Shown piece by piece: positions 16,103 through 24,645 of a stretch of 36,279 nucleotides of DNA. The position numbers and the translations under genes are program-made. The notes under the pieces were generated by a model. It was not told the DNA's origin. It ran no database searches and saw nothing but the letters and a program-made list of their open reading frames with translations. This stretch comes from Planctomycetota bacterium. Lineage in GTDB: Bacteria; Planctomycetota; UBA8108; JACQVS01. Location of the stretch: positions 1-36,279 of the forward strand of contig JACQVS010000066.1 of the NCBI GenBank assembly GCA_016209605.1, given 5' to 3'. Position 1 is the stretch's first letter. Each line of letters starts with the position of its first letter.

Positions 16103-17091
16103 GAAAAGATCCACTCCAGAATGGCCTTTTGAGCGTGCAAGCGGTTTTCCGCTTGATGGAAGATGACCGAGCGGGCGGAGTCGATGACTTCGTCCGTGAC
16201 CACCACGTTGCGGCGCACCGGCAGGCAGTGCATGAAGTAGGCCCGGCGCGTGAGCGCCATCAGCTCCGAGTCGACGATCCAGTTTTGATGCTGCTGCCGC
16301 AGCGCCTTTTCCCCTTCCGGGTCCTCGTACCGGCTCAAGCCGCCCCATGCCTTGGCGTAGATCACCTCGGTGTCCCGGACGGCCTCCTCCCGGTCGTTGA
16401 TGATGCGCAGCTTCCCTCCCGACCGCTCCGCCAGCACCTCGGCCATGGAGAGGATGCCGGGCTGGATCTCGAAGCCCTGGGGATGTCCCAAGGTGACATC
16501 CATGCCCATCTGCGTGGCCGCGAGCAGGATGGAGTTGGGAACGGCCATGGGCAGCGACAGGGGATGTTGCGCCCAGATGATGGTGAGGCGACGGCCCTTG
16601 AGGCCGCCGAAGAGCTCTTGAAGGGTCATCAGGTCCGCCAGCGCCTGGCAGGGGTGGTAGCTCGCCGACTCCATGTTGAAGACCGGCACCTGGGAGTGGT
16701 CCATGAAGGTGGTGAAGGTGCGGTCGGCGAGGTCCTCCTCCTTGTTCTCCCCGCGCGCGAAGGAGCGCAGGCCGAGGCCATCGAAGTACCGCGACAGCAC
16801 CCCCACCGCCTCCTTGACGTGCTCGGTCTTGTCCTCGTCCATGCGCACCCCGAACTGGGTCTCGAGCTTCCACAGGCTCTGCCCTTCCAGGGTCGAAAAG
16901 CCTCCGCCCATCTGGCGGATCGCCACTTCAAAGGAGCAGCGGGTGCGCAGGGAGGGGTTGAGAAAGATCAAGGCGAGCTGCCGGCGGTCCAGGCAATTGG
17001 AGTAAGGATTGAGCTTGAACTCGGCGGCCCGCTGGAGGAACCGCTGGACCTCTTCCATGGAAAATTCGCTCAGTCGATAGAAGTGACGCAT
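16099..17091 (-). CDS. argF': N-acetyl- or N-succinylornithine carbamoyltransferase
   Basis: This 330-residue transcarbamylase has the carbamoyl phosphate motif NPSLRTRCSFE (residues 45-55; standard SxRTR), HPCQALADL and HCLP at about 288. Several features separate it from ordinary ornithine carbamoyltransferase: VIYAKAWGGL in place of the SMG loop, VPVFNMESASYHPCQ, and HCLPVRRNVVVTDEV with HQAENRLHAQKAI (the Lys that is carboxylated in the Xanthomonas enzyme). These match acetylornithine (Xanthomonas) and succinylornithine (Bacteroides) carbamoyltransferases. By alignment from memory, Thr89 in MDEDKTEH falls at the Glu/Pro position that sets acetyl versus succinyl preference, so the substrate is open. 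Product: N-acylcitrulline, to be deacylated by an enzyme not in this window. It is the seventh gene of the arginine operon. Confidence 0.85.
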   Translation of the reverse strand: MRHFYRLSEFSMEEVQRFLQRAAEFKLNPYSNCLDRRQLALIFLNPSLRTRCSFEVAIRQMGGGFSTLEGQSLWKLETQFGVRMDEDKTEHVKEAVGVLSRYFDGLGLRSFARGENKEEDLADRTFTTFMDHSQVPVFNMESASYHPCQALADLMTLQELFGGLKGRRLTIIWAQHPLSLPMAVPNSILLAATQMGMDVTLGHPQGFEIQPGILSMAEVLAERSGGKLRIINDREEAVRDTEVIYAKAWGGLSRYEDPEGEKALRQQHQNWIVDSELMALTRRAYFMHCLPVRRNVVVTDEVIDSARSVIFHQAENRLHAQKAILEWIFS

Positions 17092-17157
17092 GATGACAGT
17101 ACCTCAAAATTCCTCTGGCTCTTGTCCTCTTTTGAAAATTTTACTAGATCTTCGGCC

Positions 17158-18363
17158 TCATTCCTTTCCCAGCGCCAGCGGCTCGAAGGCCTGGAAGAAC
17201 CGGTCCCACTCCGCCGCGCCGGCCACCAGGGGCGGCAGCAGGCGGAAGGTGTTCGGGTCGTCGGAGGTGCCGGCGAGGACGCCTTTCTCGCGCAGTCGGG
17301 CGGCCACGTCCTTCCCGGGCACCTGGCACTCGATGCCGATCAGGTAACCGAGGCCGCGCACCTCCTGGATGATCCCCTTTCCGGCCCAGGCTTTCAACTG
17401 GCGAATGGCCTCGCGGGACTGGGCCGCCACCCGCTCGACCACCTTCTCCTCCTCCAGGATCGAGAAAGTGGCCTGCACAGCGCGCGCCGCCAGCGGCCCG
17501 CCGCCGAAGGTGCTGCCGTGGTCGCCGTACTTGACCGTGGCCGCGATGGCCTTGGAGACGATCACCGCCCCCACCGGAAATCCGCCGCCGATGCCCTTGG
17601 CGCAGGTCACCAGGTCGGGCTCCACCTCCCAGTGCGCCCCGACAAACCACTTGCCGGTGCGCCCGGCGCCGGTTTGCACCTCATCGAAGATGAGGACGAT
17701 GCCGTGCCGGCTGCAGTGCTCGCGCAGGCCGCGGTAATACTCCGGCGGGGCCAGGCGCACCCCGGCCATGCTCTGCACCGGCTCGAGGATGATGGCGGCC
17801 GTCTGGTTGGGGTTCAGGGAACGGACCGCCTCCAGGTCCCCCAGCCGGACGAAGTCGGTGAGGCGCGCCAGGTTCTCCGGGTAGGCGGCGCGCAGCTTCT
17901 CGATGCCGGTGGCGCTCAAGGAACCGATGGTGCGGCCGTGGAAACCCTCCAGCATGGCGATCACCCGGCCGCGGCCGGTGAACCGCCGCGCCAGCTTGAG
18001 GGCCGTCTCGTTGGCCTCGGTGCCGGAGTTGCAGAAGAACACCTGCGCCATGCTCGGGTAGCTCTTCGTGACCAGGTGCTCTGCAGCGGCGGCGCGCGCC
18101 GGGTGGTAGCAGACCCCCGAGTAAAAGCCCAGGTCGCGGGCCTGCCGGCTCACGGCCTCAACCCACTTGGGGTGGGAGTGGCCGAGAATGCAGACCGCGT
18201 GGCCGCCGTAGAAATCGAGGTAGCGCTTTCCCTGGGAATCGAAGACGTCGCATCCTTCCCCGCGGCCCAGAATCAGCGGGTGCTTGGCGTAAGTGGGGAG
18301 GACGTACTTGTTCTCCCGCTCGATGAGAGCCTGCAATTCCTGGTTCGCCGTTGGCGGGGCCAT
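17158..18363 (-). CDS. argD: Acetylornithine (or succinylornithine) aminotransferase
   Basis: This 401-residue class III PLP aminotransferase makes N-acylornithine from the semialdehyde and glutamate. GHSHPKWVEA, FFCNSGTEANETALKLAR, FHGRTIGSLSATG, LIFDEVQTGAGRTGK (PLP-ring Asp227) and the Schiff-base Lys256 in LVTCAKGIGGGFPVGA are all present. Its ATG overlaps the argC stop by one base (TGATG). A 66-base gap separates it from argF'. Whether acetyl or succinyl substrates are used cannot be told from these motifs. Confidence 0.93.
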   Translation of the reverse strand: MAPPTANQELQALIERENKYVLPTYAKHPLILGRGEGCDVFDSQGKRYLDFYGGHAVCILGHSHPKWVEAVSRQARDLGFYSGVCYHPARAAAAEHLVTKSYPSMAQVFFCNSGTEANETALKLARRFTGRGRVIAMLEGFHGRTIGSLSATGIEKLRAAYPENLARLTDFVRLGDLEAVRSLNPNQTAAIILEPVQSMAGVRLAPPEYYRGLREHCSRHGIVLIFDEVQTGAGRTGKWFVGAHWEVEPDLVTCAKGIGGGFPVGAVIVSKAIAATVKYGDHGSTFGGGPLAARAVQATFSILEEEKVVERVAAQSREAIRQLKAWAGKGIIQEVRGLGYLIGIECQVPGKDVAARLREKGVLAGTSDDPNTFRLLPPLVAGAAEWDRFFQAFEPLALGKE

Positions 18364-19403
18364 CACACGAATCCTCCTGGCAGCATCAAGCCCGTGGTTT
18401 CCTCCATGCCGAACATGCAGTTCAGGTTCTGGATCGCCTGGCCGGCGGCCCCCTTTCCCAGGTTGTCCATGGCCACGAACACCACCCCCTGGTCCTTCTC
18501 GGCGGCGAGGCCGATATGCGAGCGCGGCGTCCCCTGCACCCAGCGCAGGTCGGGAGAGCCCTGGTCGATGGCGATCAGCGGCTCCTTTCCGAAGGCCTCG
18601 CGGTAAACGGCCTCGAGGTCGGCCAGGCCCAGCCCGGGCGCGAAGACGGTGGTGAAGAGGCCGCGCACGAATGGCCCCGACTGGGGGACGAAGTGGAGCT
18701 GGAACGGCGCCGAGGTCAAGGCGCGCAGGAAACCGTTCACCTCGAGGAGATGCTGGTGGGCGAGCGGCTTGTAAGAGCGGAAGTTGGCGGCCCGCTCCGG
18801 GTGATGGGTGGTCTGCGCCGGCGCGTTCCCCGCCCCCGAGGAGCCGGTGACGCCAGTCGCGAAGACGCTCCCTCGGAGCTTCTCCGCCCGGGCGAGGGGC
18901 GCGAGGGCGAGGAGGAGCGAGGTGGCGAAACAGCCCGGGTTGGCGATGAAGCGCGCCGAGGCGATGCGGGGGCGCTGGAACTCGGTGAAGCCGTAGACGA
19001 AGCGCTCGAGCCACTGCGGCGCGGCGTGCGCCTCGCCGTAATACTTCTTGTAGCCTTCCGGGTCGGGAGTGCGGAAGTCGCCGCCCATGTCGATGAAGCG
19101 GACCTCCGGGAATCGGGAGGCAAGATCCGGAATGACCTCTTGCGACTGGTTGTGCGGCAGGGCGACGAAAACCGCCGCGGCGCCGCCGAGGTCGGCCGGC
19201 AGCCCCTCCATGGGCAGGAAGCGGAGGTTGAAGTACCCCCGCAAGTTGGGGAGCAGAGCCCCCACCTCCTCGCCGGCCTTGGTGTTGGCGGTGACCCAGC
19301 GCACCTCGACTTGAGGGTGGACCGCCAGGTAGCGGAGGATCTCCGCGCCAATATACCCCGACCCTCCGATGATCCCGACGCCGATTTTCCGCTGCATGGA
19401 CAT
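18363..19403 (-). CDS. argC: N-acetyl-gamma-glutamyl-phosphate reductase
   Basis: This 346-residue NADPH-dependent reductase forms the N-acylglutamate semialdehyde. The Rossmann start GIIGGSGYIGAEILRYL (residues 10-26), FIDMGGDFR, the active-site Cys158 in NPGCFATS and HHPERAANFRSYKPLAHQH are family motifs. The catalytic loop reads NPGCFATS rather than the more usual NPGCYPT, a mild variation. It lies five bases after the P-loop protein and overlaps argD. Confidence 0.93.
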   Translation of the reverse strand: MSMQRKIGVGIIGGSGYIGAEILRYLAVHPQVEVRWVTANTKAGEEVGALLPNLRGYFNLRFLPMEGLPADLGGAAAVFVALPHNQSQEVIPDLASRFPEVRFIDMGGDFRTPDPEGYKKYYGEAHAAPQWLERFVYGFTEFQRPRIASARFIANPGCFATSLLLALAPLARAEKLRGSVFATGVTGSSGAGNAPAQTTHHPERAANFRSYKPLAHQHLLEVNGFLRALTSAPFQLHFVPQSGPFVRGLFTTVFAPGLGLADLEAVYREAFGKEPLIAIDQGSPDLRWVQGTPRSHIGLAAEKDQGVVFVAMDNLGKGAAGQAIQNLNCMFGMEETTGLMLPGGFV

Positions 19404-19408
19404 GACTT

Positions 19409-20587
19409 CTACTTTCCCTTGCCCTCGATCTCCTGGCTGTCTTGGCTGTCTTTATTCTCCCGGTTTTTTCCCTCGTTCCGGTTCCTGGCCGCCCCCACTT
19501 CCACCCTTTCAACGCCTCTCTCGCGCCGGTCGGCAGGAAGGGCGCCACCGGTCGCCTCGTGGAGCTGCTTCAACACCTCAGCGCCGAGCACCTTGGGATG
19601 GAGGCGGGCGTTCACGGCCGGCAGCCCGAAGGTCCTCTGGATGTACTCGACCCCCACCGGAGAGTCGGTCGCCGGCCCGGAGACCAGGCTGATCGAAATC
19701 TTCCGGTCGGCGAGGAAGCGATGCCCTCCCCAGACCGACACCAGGTCGCCGGCGCAAAAAAGGTGCACCTTGACCCGCTCGCCGATCTCCGGGTCCTCGA
19801 GGATGGGCATGACGCCGTAATCGCCGATGATGCCGTCGCCCAGTTCGATGATGATCACCTCGGGCCCGCCGTCGAGCAAGTTACCGAGCACCGTGCGCGC
19901 CACCCGCACCATGGTCTCGGGATCGAGCCCGGCGGTCGAGGGAATACCCGCCTCCAGGAAGGAAGCGGTGCGCAAGGCGCCGTGGTCCTCCATGGTGATC
20001 TGGTCGCGCCGGCAGGCGACGCCGCTGAGCTTGGCGCCGTGCACCGCCAGGCCGTTCTTGGACAGCTCCTGGATGATCTGCGAGCCGGCGAAGGTCTTTC
20101 CCGAGTTCATGCAGCTTCCGGAGACCATGACGACCGGCGGCACAGCGAGGCCCTTCAAGCTTTCCACCGCCGGGATGACCGCGTCGCGGAGGTTGACGAT
20201 GCGGCCGTCCTTGACGGCCATCCCCAGGACCTCCACCGCGGCGGCATGGCCCAGGTCCTTGTGGACGTGGTGCGAAAAGCCGATCACCCCGCCCATGTTG
20301 AGGAGATGCAGGGTGTCGCCGACCTTGATCGACTCCGGCACCTCGCCGACGAAGCCCTGCAAGGCCCGGCGGCGGCCGAGGGCGCCGACGATGATGTTGC
20401 CGAGGGACAGCCGCGACAGGCGGCCGTTTTCCAGCTCCAGCTCGTTGTAGACCCGCTTCTCGCTGAGCACCTTGACCACCACCACGTTGCCGCTGGCCGG
20501 CTCGAGGTCCTCGGTGATCTCCAGCTTCCTGGAGAGGTTCAAGCGGTAGGCTACCGAGGCGATCTTGTTGACGCGGAGGGTGGGCAT
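19409..20587 (-). CDS. P-loop NTPase of unknown function inside the arginine operon
   Basis: This 392-residue protein has a beta-rich N-terminal domain (NVVVVKVLSEKRVYNELEL, GFVGEVPESIKVGDTLHLL). A Walker A at residues 157-165 (GSCMNSGKT) opens a SIMIBI-like domain (GAKLSGVACRRDQITMEDHG, VIIIELGDGIIGDYGVMPIL). The layout recalls dethiobiotin synthetase/CobQ-type or DUF1611-like proteins, but I cannot place it in a named family. It sits two bases after argG and five before argC, so it is firmly part of the operon. None of the known arginine enzymes has this fold, so a role in supplying or sensing an acyl-glutamate intermediate is only a hypothesis. The low-complexity tail (NRENKDSQDSQEIEGKGK) looks added by repeat DNA. 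Confidence 0.85.
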   Translation of the reverse strand: MPTLRVNKIASVAYRLNLSRKLEITEDLEPASGNVVVVKVLSEKRVYNELELENGRLSRLSLGNIIVGALGRRRALQGFVGEVPESIKVGDTLHLLNMGGVIGFSHHVHKDLGHAAAVEVLGMAVKDGRIVNLRDAVIPAVESLKGLAVPPVVMVSGSCMNSGKTFAGSQIIQELSKNGLAVHGAKLSGVACRRDQITMEDHGALRTASFLEAGIPSTAGLDPETMVRVARTVLGNLLDGGPEVIIIELGDGIIGDYGVMPILEDPEIGERVKVHLFCAGDLVSVWGGHRFLADRKISISLVSGPATDSPVGVEYIQRTFGLPAVNARLHPKVLGAEVLKQLHEATGGALPADRRERGVERVEVGAARNRNEGKNRENKDSQDSQEIEGKGK

Positions 20588-20589
20588 GG

Positions 20590-21819
20590 TCAGCGCGACT
20601 CTCGAGAGGCCCCATGCTGGCGCGCTCCCCGGTAGAGCCGCGCGGGAATGCCGGAGATGATGCTGAAGCCCTTGACGTCGTCGCCGGTCCAGAGCTTGGG
20701 CATCTCCCCGTAGACGCCGCTGGCGGCATCCATCATGGAACAGGGGCTGCGCACCCCCACCACCTGGAAGCGCTCCTTCTCCAGGCGCACCCGCGCCTCG
20801 CCGGTCACCGTCTCCTGCGAGCGGTCGAGGAGCGCCTCGATGTCGCGCAGCGCCGGCTCGAAGACCAGCCCTTCGTGGAGCAGCTTGCCGTAGAAGTCGG
20901 CCAGGTGGTCCTTCCAGAACCGCTGCCACTGGGTGGTGGTGATCTTCTCCAGCTCCCGGTGGGCGTGGATGAGCACTACGGCGGCCCCGGCCTGGAAGGC
21001 GATGCGCCCCTTGATGCCGAGAACGGTGTCGCCGATGTGGATGCCGCGGCCGACGCCGAAGCGCTGGCACAGCCGGCCCAGCTCCTCGACGATGCGGATG
21101 CCCTCCAGGCTCCGGCCGTCGAGCGACGCCGGCACCCCCTTCTGGAAGCCGATCTCCACGTACTCGCGGCCCTCCTGCGGCGCCCCGCCAGCGGCCTGGG
21201 CGTACACCTCGTCGGGGATCTCCTTCCAGCTGTCGTGGGTCGGCCCGCCGCCGATGGTGGCCCCCCAGAGGCCGGTGTTGACCGAGTACTCCTCGGACTT
21301 CTTGTCGATCTGGAGCCCCCTGGCCTTCAAGTACTCGTACTCCTCCTTGCGGCTGAGCTTGAGCTCGCGGATGGGAGCCAGGATCTTCACCCCCGGAAGC
21401 AATACCTGGAAGGCGATGTCGAAGCGCACCTGGTCGTTGCCGGCTCCGGTCGAGCCGTGGGCCACGGCGGCGGCCTTCACCTCCCCGGCGACCTTGGCGA
21501 CCGCTTCCGCCTGCGCCGCCCGTTCGGCAGCCACCGACAGCGGGTAGACGCCGCCGCGCAGAACGTTCCCCTTGATGAGATAAGCGGCATAGCGGTTGAA
21601 AACCACGCCGCGGTAGTCGACGGTTCGATGCTCCAGCGCCCCCAGGGAGCGAGCGCGTTTTTCGATCTTCTCCAGCTCGCCGGGGCCGAAGCCGCCGGTG
21701 TTGACGGTCACCGAGATCACCTCGTAGCCGTGAGCTTCCTTCAGGTGAGGAATGCAAAAAGAGGTGTCCAGACCGCCCGAATAAGCCAGGACGACGATTT
21801 TTTTGTCGTTCACGGTCAT
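20590..21819 (-). CDS. argG: Argininosuccinate synthase
   Basis: This 409-residue ATP-dependent ligase joins citrulline and aspartate. The N-type ATP pyrophosphatase P-loop AYSGGLDTS (residues 12-20), AHGSTGAGNDQVRFD, EYSVNTGLWG and EIGFQKGVPASLDG are typical. It is 43 bases after argH and two bases before the P-loop gene. It needs free citrulline, so if argF' makes acylcitrulline a deacylase must act before it. Confidence 0.96.
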   Translation of the reverse strand: MTVNDKKIVVLAYSGGLDTSFCIPHLKEAHGYEVISVTVNTGGFGPGELEKIEKRARSLGALEHRTVDYRGVVFNRYAAYLIKGNVLRGGVYPLSVAAERAAQAEAVAKVAGEVKAAAVAHGSTGAGNDQVRFDIAFQVLLPGVKILAPIRELKLSRKEEYEYLKARGLQIDKKSEEYSVNTGLWGATIGGGPTHDSWKEIPDEVYAQAAGGAPQEGREYVEIGFQKGVPASLDGRSLEGIRIVEELGRLCQRFGVGRGIHIGDTVLGIKGRIAFQAGAAVVLIHAHRELEKITTTQWQRFWKDHLADFYGKLLHEGLVFEPALRDIEALLDRSQETVTGEARVRLEKERFQVVGVRSPCSMMDAASGVYGEMPKLWTGDDVKGFSIISGIPARLYRGARQHGASRESR

Positions 21820-21862
21820 CTTCCTTCCGCCAAGTTCAGGAACAAGTTCAGCAGAAATCCGT

Positions 21863-23233
21863 TCAGGATATGGCTAGCTCTTTCTTCCAACGCTCGATTT
21901 CTTCTCGCACCCGCTCCGGCGCGGTGCCGCCGGTGACAGTCTTGTCCTGGAGCGCGGCCTCCAGGGAAATCTTCCCATAGAGATCCTGGCCAAAGTGCGG
22001 GGACAGGGCGCGGTACTCCTCCAGCGGCAGGCCCGGGAGGTCCAGCCCCAGCTTCTCCGCCCGCAGCACCGCCTGGCCGGAGAGGCGATGCGCCTCCCGG
22101 AACGGCACCCCCTTGCGGGTCAGGTAGTCGGCCACGGCCGTGGCCTCGAGGAAGCCGCCGCGCAGCAAGGCCCGCGCCCGCTCCACGCTCACCGCCATGG
22201 TCTCCACCATGGTCTGGAAGACCGGCAGGATGAGCTCCAGGGTGTCGGCCGCGTCGAAAACCGGCTCCTTGTCCTCCTGCAGGTCCTTGTTGTAGGTGAG
22301 CGGCAGGCCCTTCATGGTCATGAGCAGTCCGACCAGGCGCCCGGACACGCGGCCGGCCTTGCCGCGCGCCAGCTCCGCCGCATCGGCGTTGCGCTTTTGC
22401 GGCATCATCGAGCTGCCGGTGGTCACCGAGTCGTCGAGGCGGACCAGGCCGAACTCGCTCGACGTCCAGAGGATCAGGTCCTCGGCGAAGCGCGAGAGAT
22501 GCACGAGGAGCAGCGCCGCGGCGTAGAGATAATCGGCGGCGAAGTCCCGGTCGCTCACCGCATCCATGGAGTTCCGGGTCAGGTCCCCGAAACCGAGCCG
22601 GCGCTGCAGGAACTCCCGGTCGACCTGGAACTGGTTGCCGGCGCAGGCGCCGCTGCCCAGGGGGCACACATCGGCCGCCTCCCGCGCCGCCAGGAAGCGC
22701 TTGCGGTCGCGCCCCAGCATCTCGACGTAAGCGATGAGATGGTGCGAAAAGAGCACCGGCAAGGCCCGCTGGAGGTGCGTGTAGGCCGGAATGACCACGC
22801 CGAACTCGCGCTCCGCCGCCCGGACCAGGGCACGCATCAACGCGGCGATCCGCTCCATCGCCTCCCCCGCCGCCCCCTTGACGTACAGCCGGAAATCGGT
22901 CGCCACCTGGTCGTTGCGGCTGCGCCCGGTGTGGAGCTTCTCCCCGGCCGCGCCCGCTAGGGCCGTCAAGCGCGCCTCGACGTTCATGTGGATGTCCTCC
23001 AGCTCCTCCGCAAAGGCGAACGACCCCTCGTCGATCTCCTGCTGGATCCGGCCGAGGCCATCCTGGATCCGCTTCAGATCGTCCGCCGTCACCAGGCCGG
23101 AGCGCTGCAGCGCCTCCGCCCAGGCCAGGCTGCCGCGGAGGTCCTCGGCATGGAGCCGGCGGTCGAAGCCGATGGAGGCGTTGAGCCGGCGCATCAGCGC
23201 GTTGAGGTCCTTTTCGAAGCGTCCGTGGCGCAT
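21863..23233 (-). CDS. argH: Argininosuccinate lyase
   Basis: This 456-residue fumarase/aspartase-superfamily enzyme splits argininosuccinate to arginine and fumarate. DIHMNVEARL, HTGRSRNDQVATD, YTHLQRALPV with the catalytic His, and the serine loop TTGSSMMPQKRNAD (about residues 271-284) are present. The loop has Ala where the superfamily signature has Pro (GSSxMPxKxNPD), a small departure. It is second in the operon, separated from argB by 211 bases that hold a palindromic repeat. Confidence 0.95.
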   Translation of the reverse strand: MRHGRFEKDLNALMRRLNASIGFDRRLHAEDLRGSLAWAEALQRSGLVTADDLKRIQDGLGRIQQEIDEGSFAFAEELEDIHMNVEARLTALAGAAGEKLHTGRSRNDQVATDFRLYVKGAAGEAMERIAALMRALVRAAEREFGVVIPAYTHLQRALPVLFSHHLIAYVEMLGRDRKRFLAAREAADVCPLGSGACAGNQFQVDREFLQRRLGFGDLTRNSMDAVSDRDFAADYLYAAALLLVHLSRFAEDLILWTSSEFGLVRLDDSVTTGSSMMPQKRNADAAELARGKAGRVSGRLVGLLMTMKGLPLTYNKDLQEDKEPVFDAADTLELILPVFQTMVETMAVSVERARALLRGGFLEATAVADYLTRKGVPFREAHRLSGQAVLRAEKLGLDLPGLPLEEYRALSPHFGQDLYGKISLEAALQDKTVTGGTAPERVREEIERWKKELAIS

Positions 23234-23270
23234 AGGTCAAACCAAAAAAAGAATTGTAAAAGAATTCAAT

Positions 23271-23380
23271 TAACCGCAAAGACGCAAAGGACGCAAAGAA
23301 GATTTAAGAGAAGATGAAATTGAAAATATTTTTCCCCTCTTCTTTTTCATGCTCTGCGCTCTCTGCGTCTTTGCGGTTCA
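23271..23380. repeat. Palindromic AACCGCAAAGACGC repeat, copy B
   Basis: Left arm AACCGCAAAGACGCAAAGG... (23272-23298) and right arm (complement at 23351-23378) agree at about 23 of 27 positions; the centre is AT-rich. It fills the gap between argB and argH inside one operon, so the transcript would carry a long imperfect hairpin there. This may reduce readthrough or stabilise the upstream message. Confidence 0.75.
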
Positions 23381-23444
23381 AATAAGATTCGCTTACCGGT
23401 TGAATTCGTCGTGTCCCGCCGAAGGCGGCCGAAAGGTTGGGTCT

Positions 23445-24404
23445 CTAACCCTCGGTCAGATAAGCCGCTTCCTCCTCCTTGTTGACGATCATGGTGCCGA
23501 GGCCTTTGCGGGTGAAGACTTCGTAAAGGAGGGCGTTATCCGAGATGCCGTTGATGATGTGGGCCCGGGTCACCCCTTTGCGCACCGCTTGCAGGGCGGC
23601 ATTCAGCTTGGGGAGCATGCCGCCGCTCACCTGCCGGTTGGTGACCAGATCCTCCGCCTGCTCGACCGTCAAGTACGAGTACCGGCTGTTGGGGTCGTTG
23701 AGCTCCTTGAGCACGCCGTTGACGTTGGTGAGGAAGAAAAGCTTTTCCGCCTCCAGCTTGGCGGCGATCTCGGCGGCGATGGTGTCGGCGTTGATGTTGA
23801 GCACCTGGCCGTTTTCATCGGCCCCCAGGGAGGCGATGACCGGCACGAAGCGGTTTTCCAGGAGCACCTGGAGGATCTTCGGCTTCACCGCCTGGATGTC
23901 GCCGACGTTCTGGAAGTCGACCTCGCGCTCCTGCCCGGTGGTTTCATCGATGATCTTCTTCTTGGGGCGCCGCGTCGCCTGGATGAGGTCGCCGTCGACG
24001 CCGGACATCCCCACCCCGGGGCAGCCGTGGCGGCGCAGGTGGGCAAGGATGTCGGTCGAGATGGTGCCGGCGAAGACCATCTTGGCCACCTCGAGCATGC
24101 GGTCGTCGGTGATGCGCCGGCCGTTGACCTTTTCGCTGGTGATGCCGAGGCGCTCGGCGGTCTGGGAGAGCTGCGGACCGCCGCCGTGAATGATGACCGT
24201 CCGGATGTTGAGCTGAAACAGCAGGGACAGGTCGGCGGCCAGCATGTCCAGCCGAGCGGGATCGGTGATCAGCTCCCCGCCCAGCTTGATGACGAAGGTG
24301 GCGTCGCGATACTGCTTGATGTAAGGCAGCGCCTGCTTGAGGATCTTGATGTCTTCCACGCCTCGCTCCTCGAAAATCCGCAAAGGGCTTAACATTTCAA
24401 CCAT
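23445..24404 (-). CDS. argB: N-acetylglutamate kinase
   Basis: This 319-residue amino-acid kinase phosphorylates N-acetylglutamate. VIKLGGELI (about residues 38-46), IIHGGGPQLSQ, VNGRRITDDRMLEV, GMSGVDGDLI and VSGGMLPKLNAAL are the usual motifs. The roughly 30 residues before the first strand (LSPLRIFEERGVEDIKILKQ) could form the N-terminal helix that links dimers in arginine-inhibited hexameric kinases, which suggests feedback control; this is inference. It is the first structural gene of the operon, preceded by an attenuator-like leader. An internal Met at residue 4 is an alternative start. Confidence 0.95.
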   Translation of the reverse strand: MVEMLSPLRIFEERGVEDIKILKQALPYIKQYRDATFVIKLGGELITDPARLDMLAADLSLLFQLNIRTVIIHGGGPQLSQTAERLGITSEKVNGRRITDDRMLEVAKMVFAGTISTDILAHLRRHGCPGVGMSGVDGDLIQATRRPKKKIIDETTGQEREVDFQNVGDIQAVKPKILQVLLENRFVPVIASLGADENGQVLNINADTIAAEIAAKLEAEKLFFLTNVNGVLKELNDPNSRYSYLTVEQAEDLVTNRQVSGGMLPKLNAALQAVRKGVTRAHIINGISDNALLYEVFTRKGLGTMIVNKEEEAAYLTEG

Positions 24405-24457
24405 TTCTGTTGAACCTCGCTCCCGACCGGCCTCGGCCGCCGGCCATTTTGGGAAAT

Positions 24458-24489
24458 AAAAAAACCCACTACCATGAGCGGCGGTGGGT
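24458..24489 (-). terminator. Rho-independent terminator in the argB leader
   Basis: In the minus-strand RNA ACCCAC (24489-24484) pairs with GTGGGT (24469-24464), directly followed by a run of seven T (24464-24458). It stands 54 bases before the argB start and about 210 bases after the predicted transcription start, so it can only act as a premature terminator (attenuator). Its 5' arm is shared with the antiterminator stem. Confidence 0.65.
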
Positions 24490-24557
24490 CCAGCCTTCTG
24501 TGCCTGGAATTTATTCTAGTGGCGGTGAATATTTCAGGTTAAGCTGGCCTCCCCACC
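24483..24557 (-). promoter_or_regulatory. Antiterminator hairpin competing with the leader terminator
   Basis: GGTGGG (24557-24552) pairs with CCCACC (24488-24483), and CCAGC (24547-24543) with GCTGG (24494-24490), across a small internal loop. A weaker inner helix (CCTG...CAGG) extends the rod. The 3' arm is the same CCCAC needed by the terminator, so only one of the two can form. The 5' arm overlaps the last codons of the leader ORF. A ribosome that finishes the ORF would cover it, and a ribosome stalled earlier would leave it free. Confidence 0.55.
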
Positions 24558-24622
24558 CACGCAACGCAGGTCAACGGTCTGTTTCTCACGGCCTTTCTGA
24601 AAAGCTCGCTGTAAATCAACAT
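24539..24622 (-). CDS. Leader peptide ORF of the arginine operon, 27 codons with four AGA/AGG
   Basis: The ATG has GAAGG five bases upstream. The peptide runs MLIYSELFRKAVRNRP and ends in VGRPA at TAA. Arg occurs at positions 9, 13, 15 and 25, as AGA, AGA, AGA and AGG; the neighbouring structural genes mostly use CGN for Arg. The last codons coincide with the 5' arm of the antiterminator hairpin, and the terminator follows 50 bases after the stop. This is the arrangement of a ribosome-mediated attenuator: slow decoding of Arg codons lets the antiterminator form, fast decoding the terminator. The ORF and structures are seen; function is inferred. Arg content is only moderately raised, so chance cannot be excluded. 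Confidence 0.55.
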   Translation of the reverse strand: MLIYSELFRKAVRNRPLTCVAWVGRPA

Positions 24623-24645
24623 GGCAGCCTTCAATCAAGAGAGCG

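Noticed and set aside
16103..16873. Upstream extension of the exported unknown's frame through argF'
   Set aside because: The extension reads argF' in the wrong frame; signal peptide and ATGA overlap mark the real start at 16102.
16129..18606. 825-codon open frame antisense to argF' and argD
   Set aside because: Translation is compositionally odd and mirrors two well-identified enzymes.
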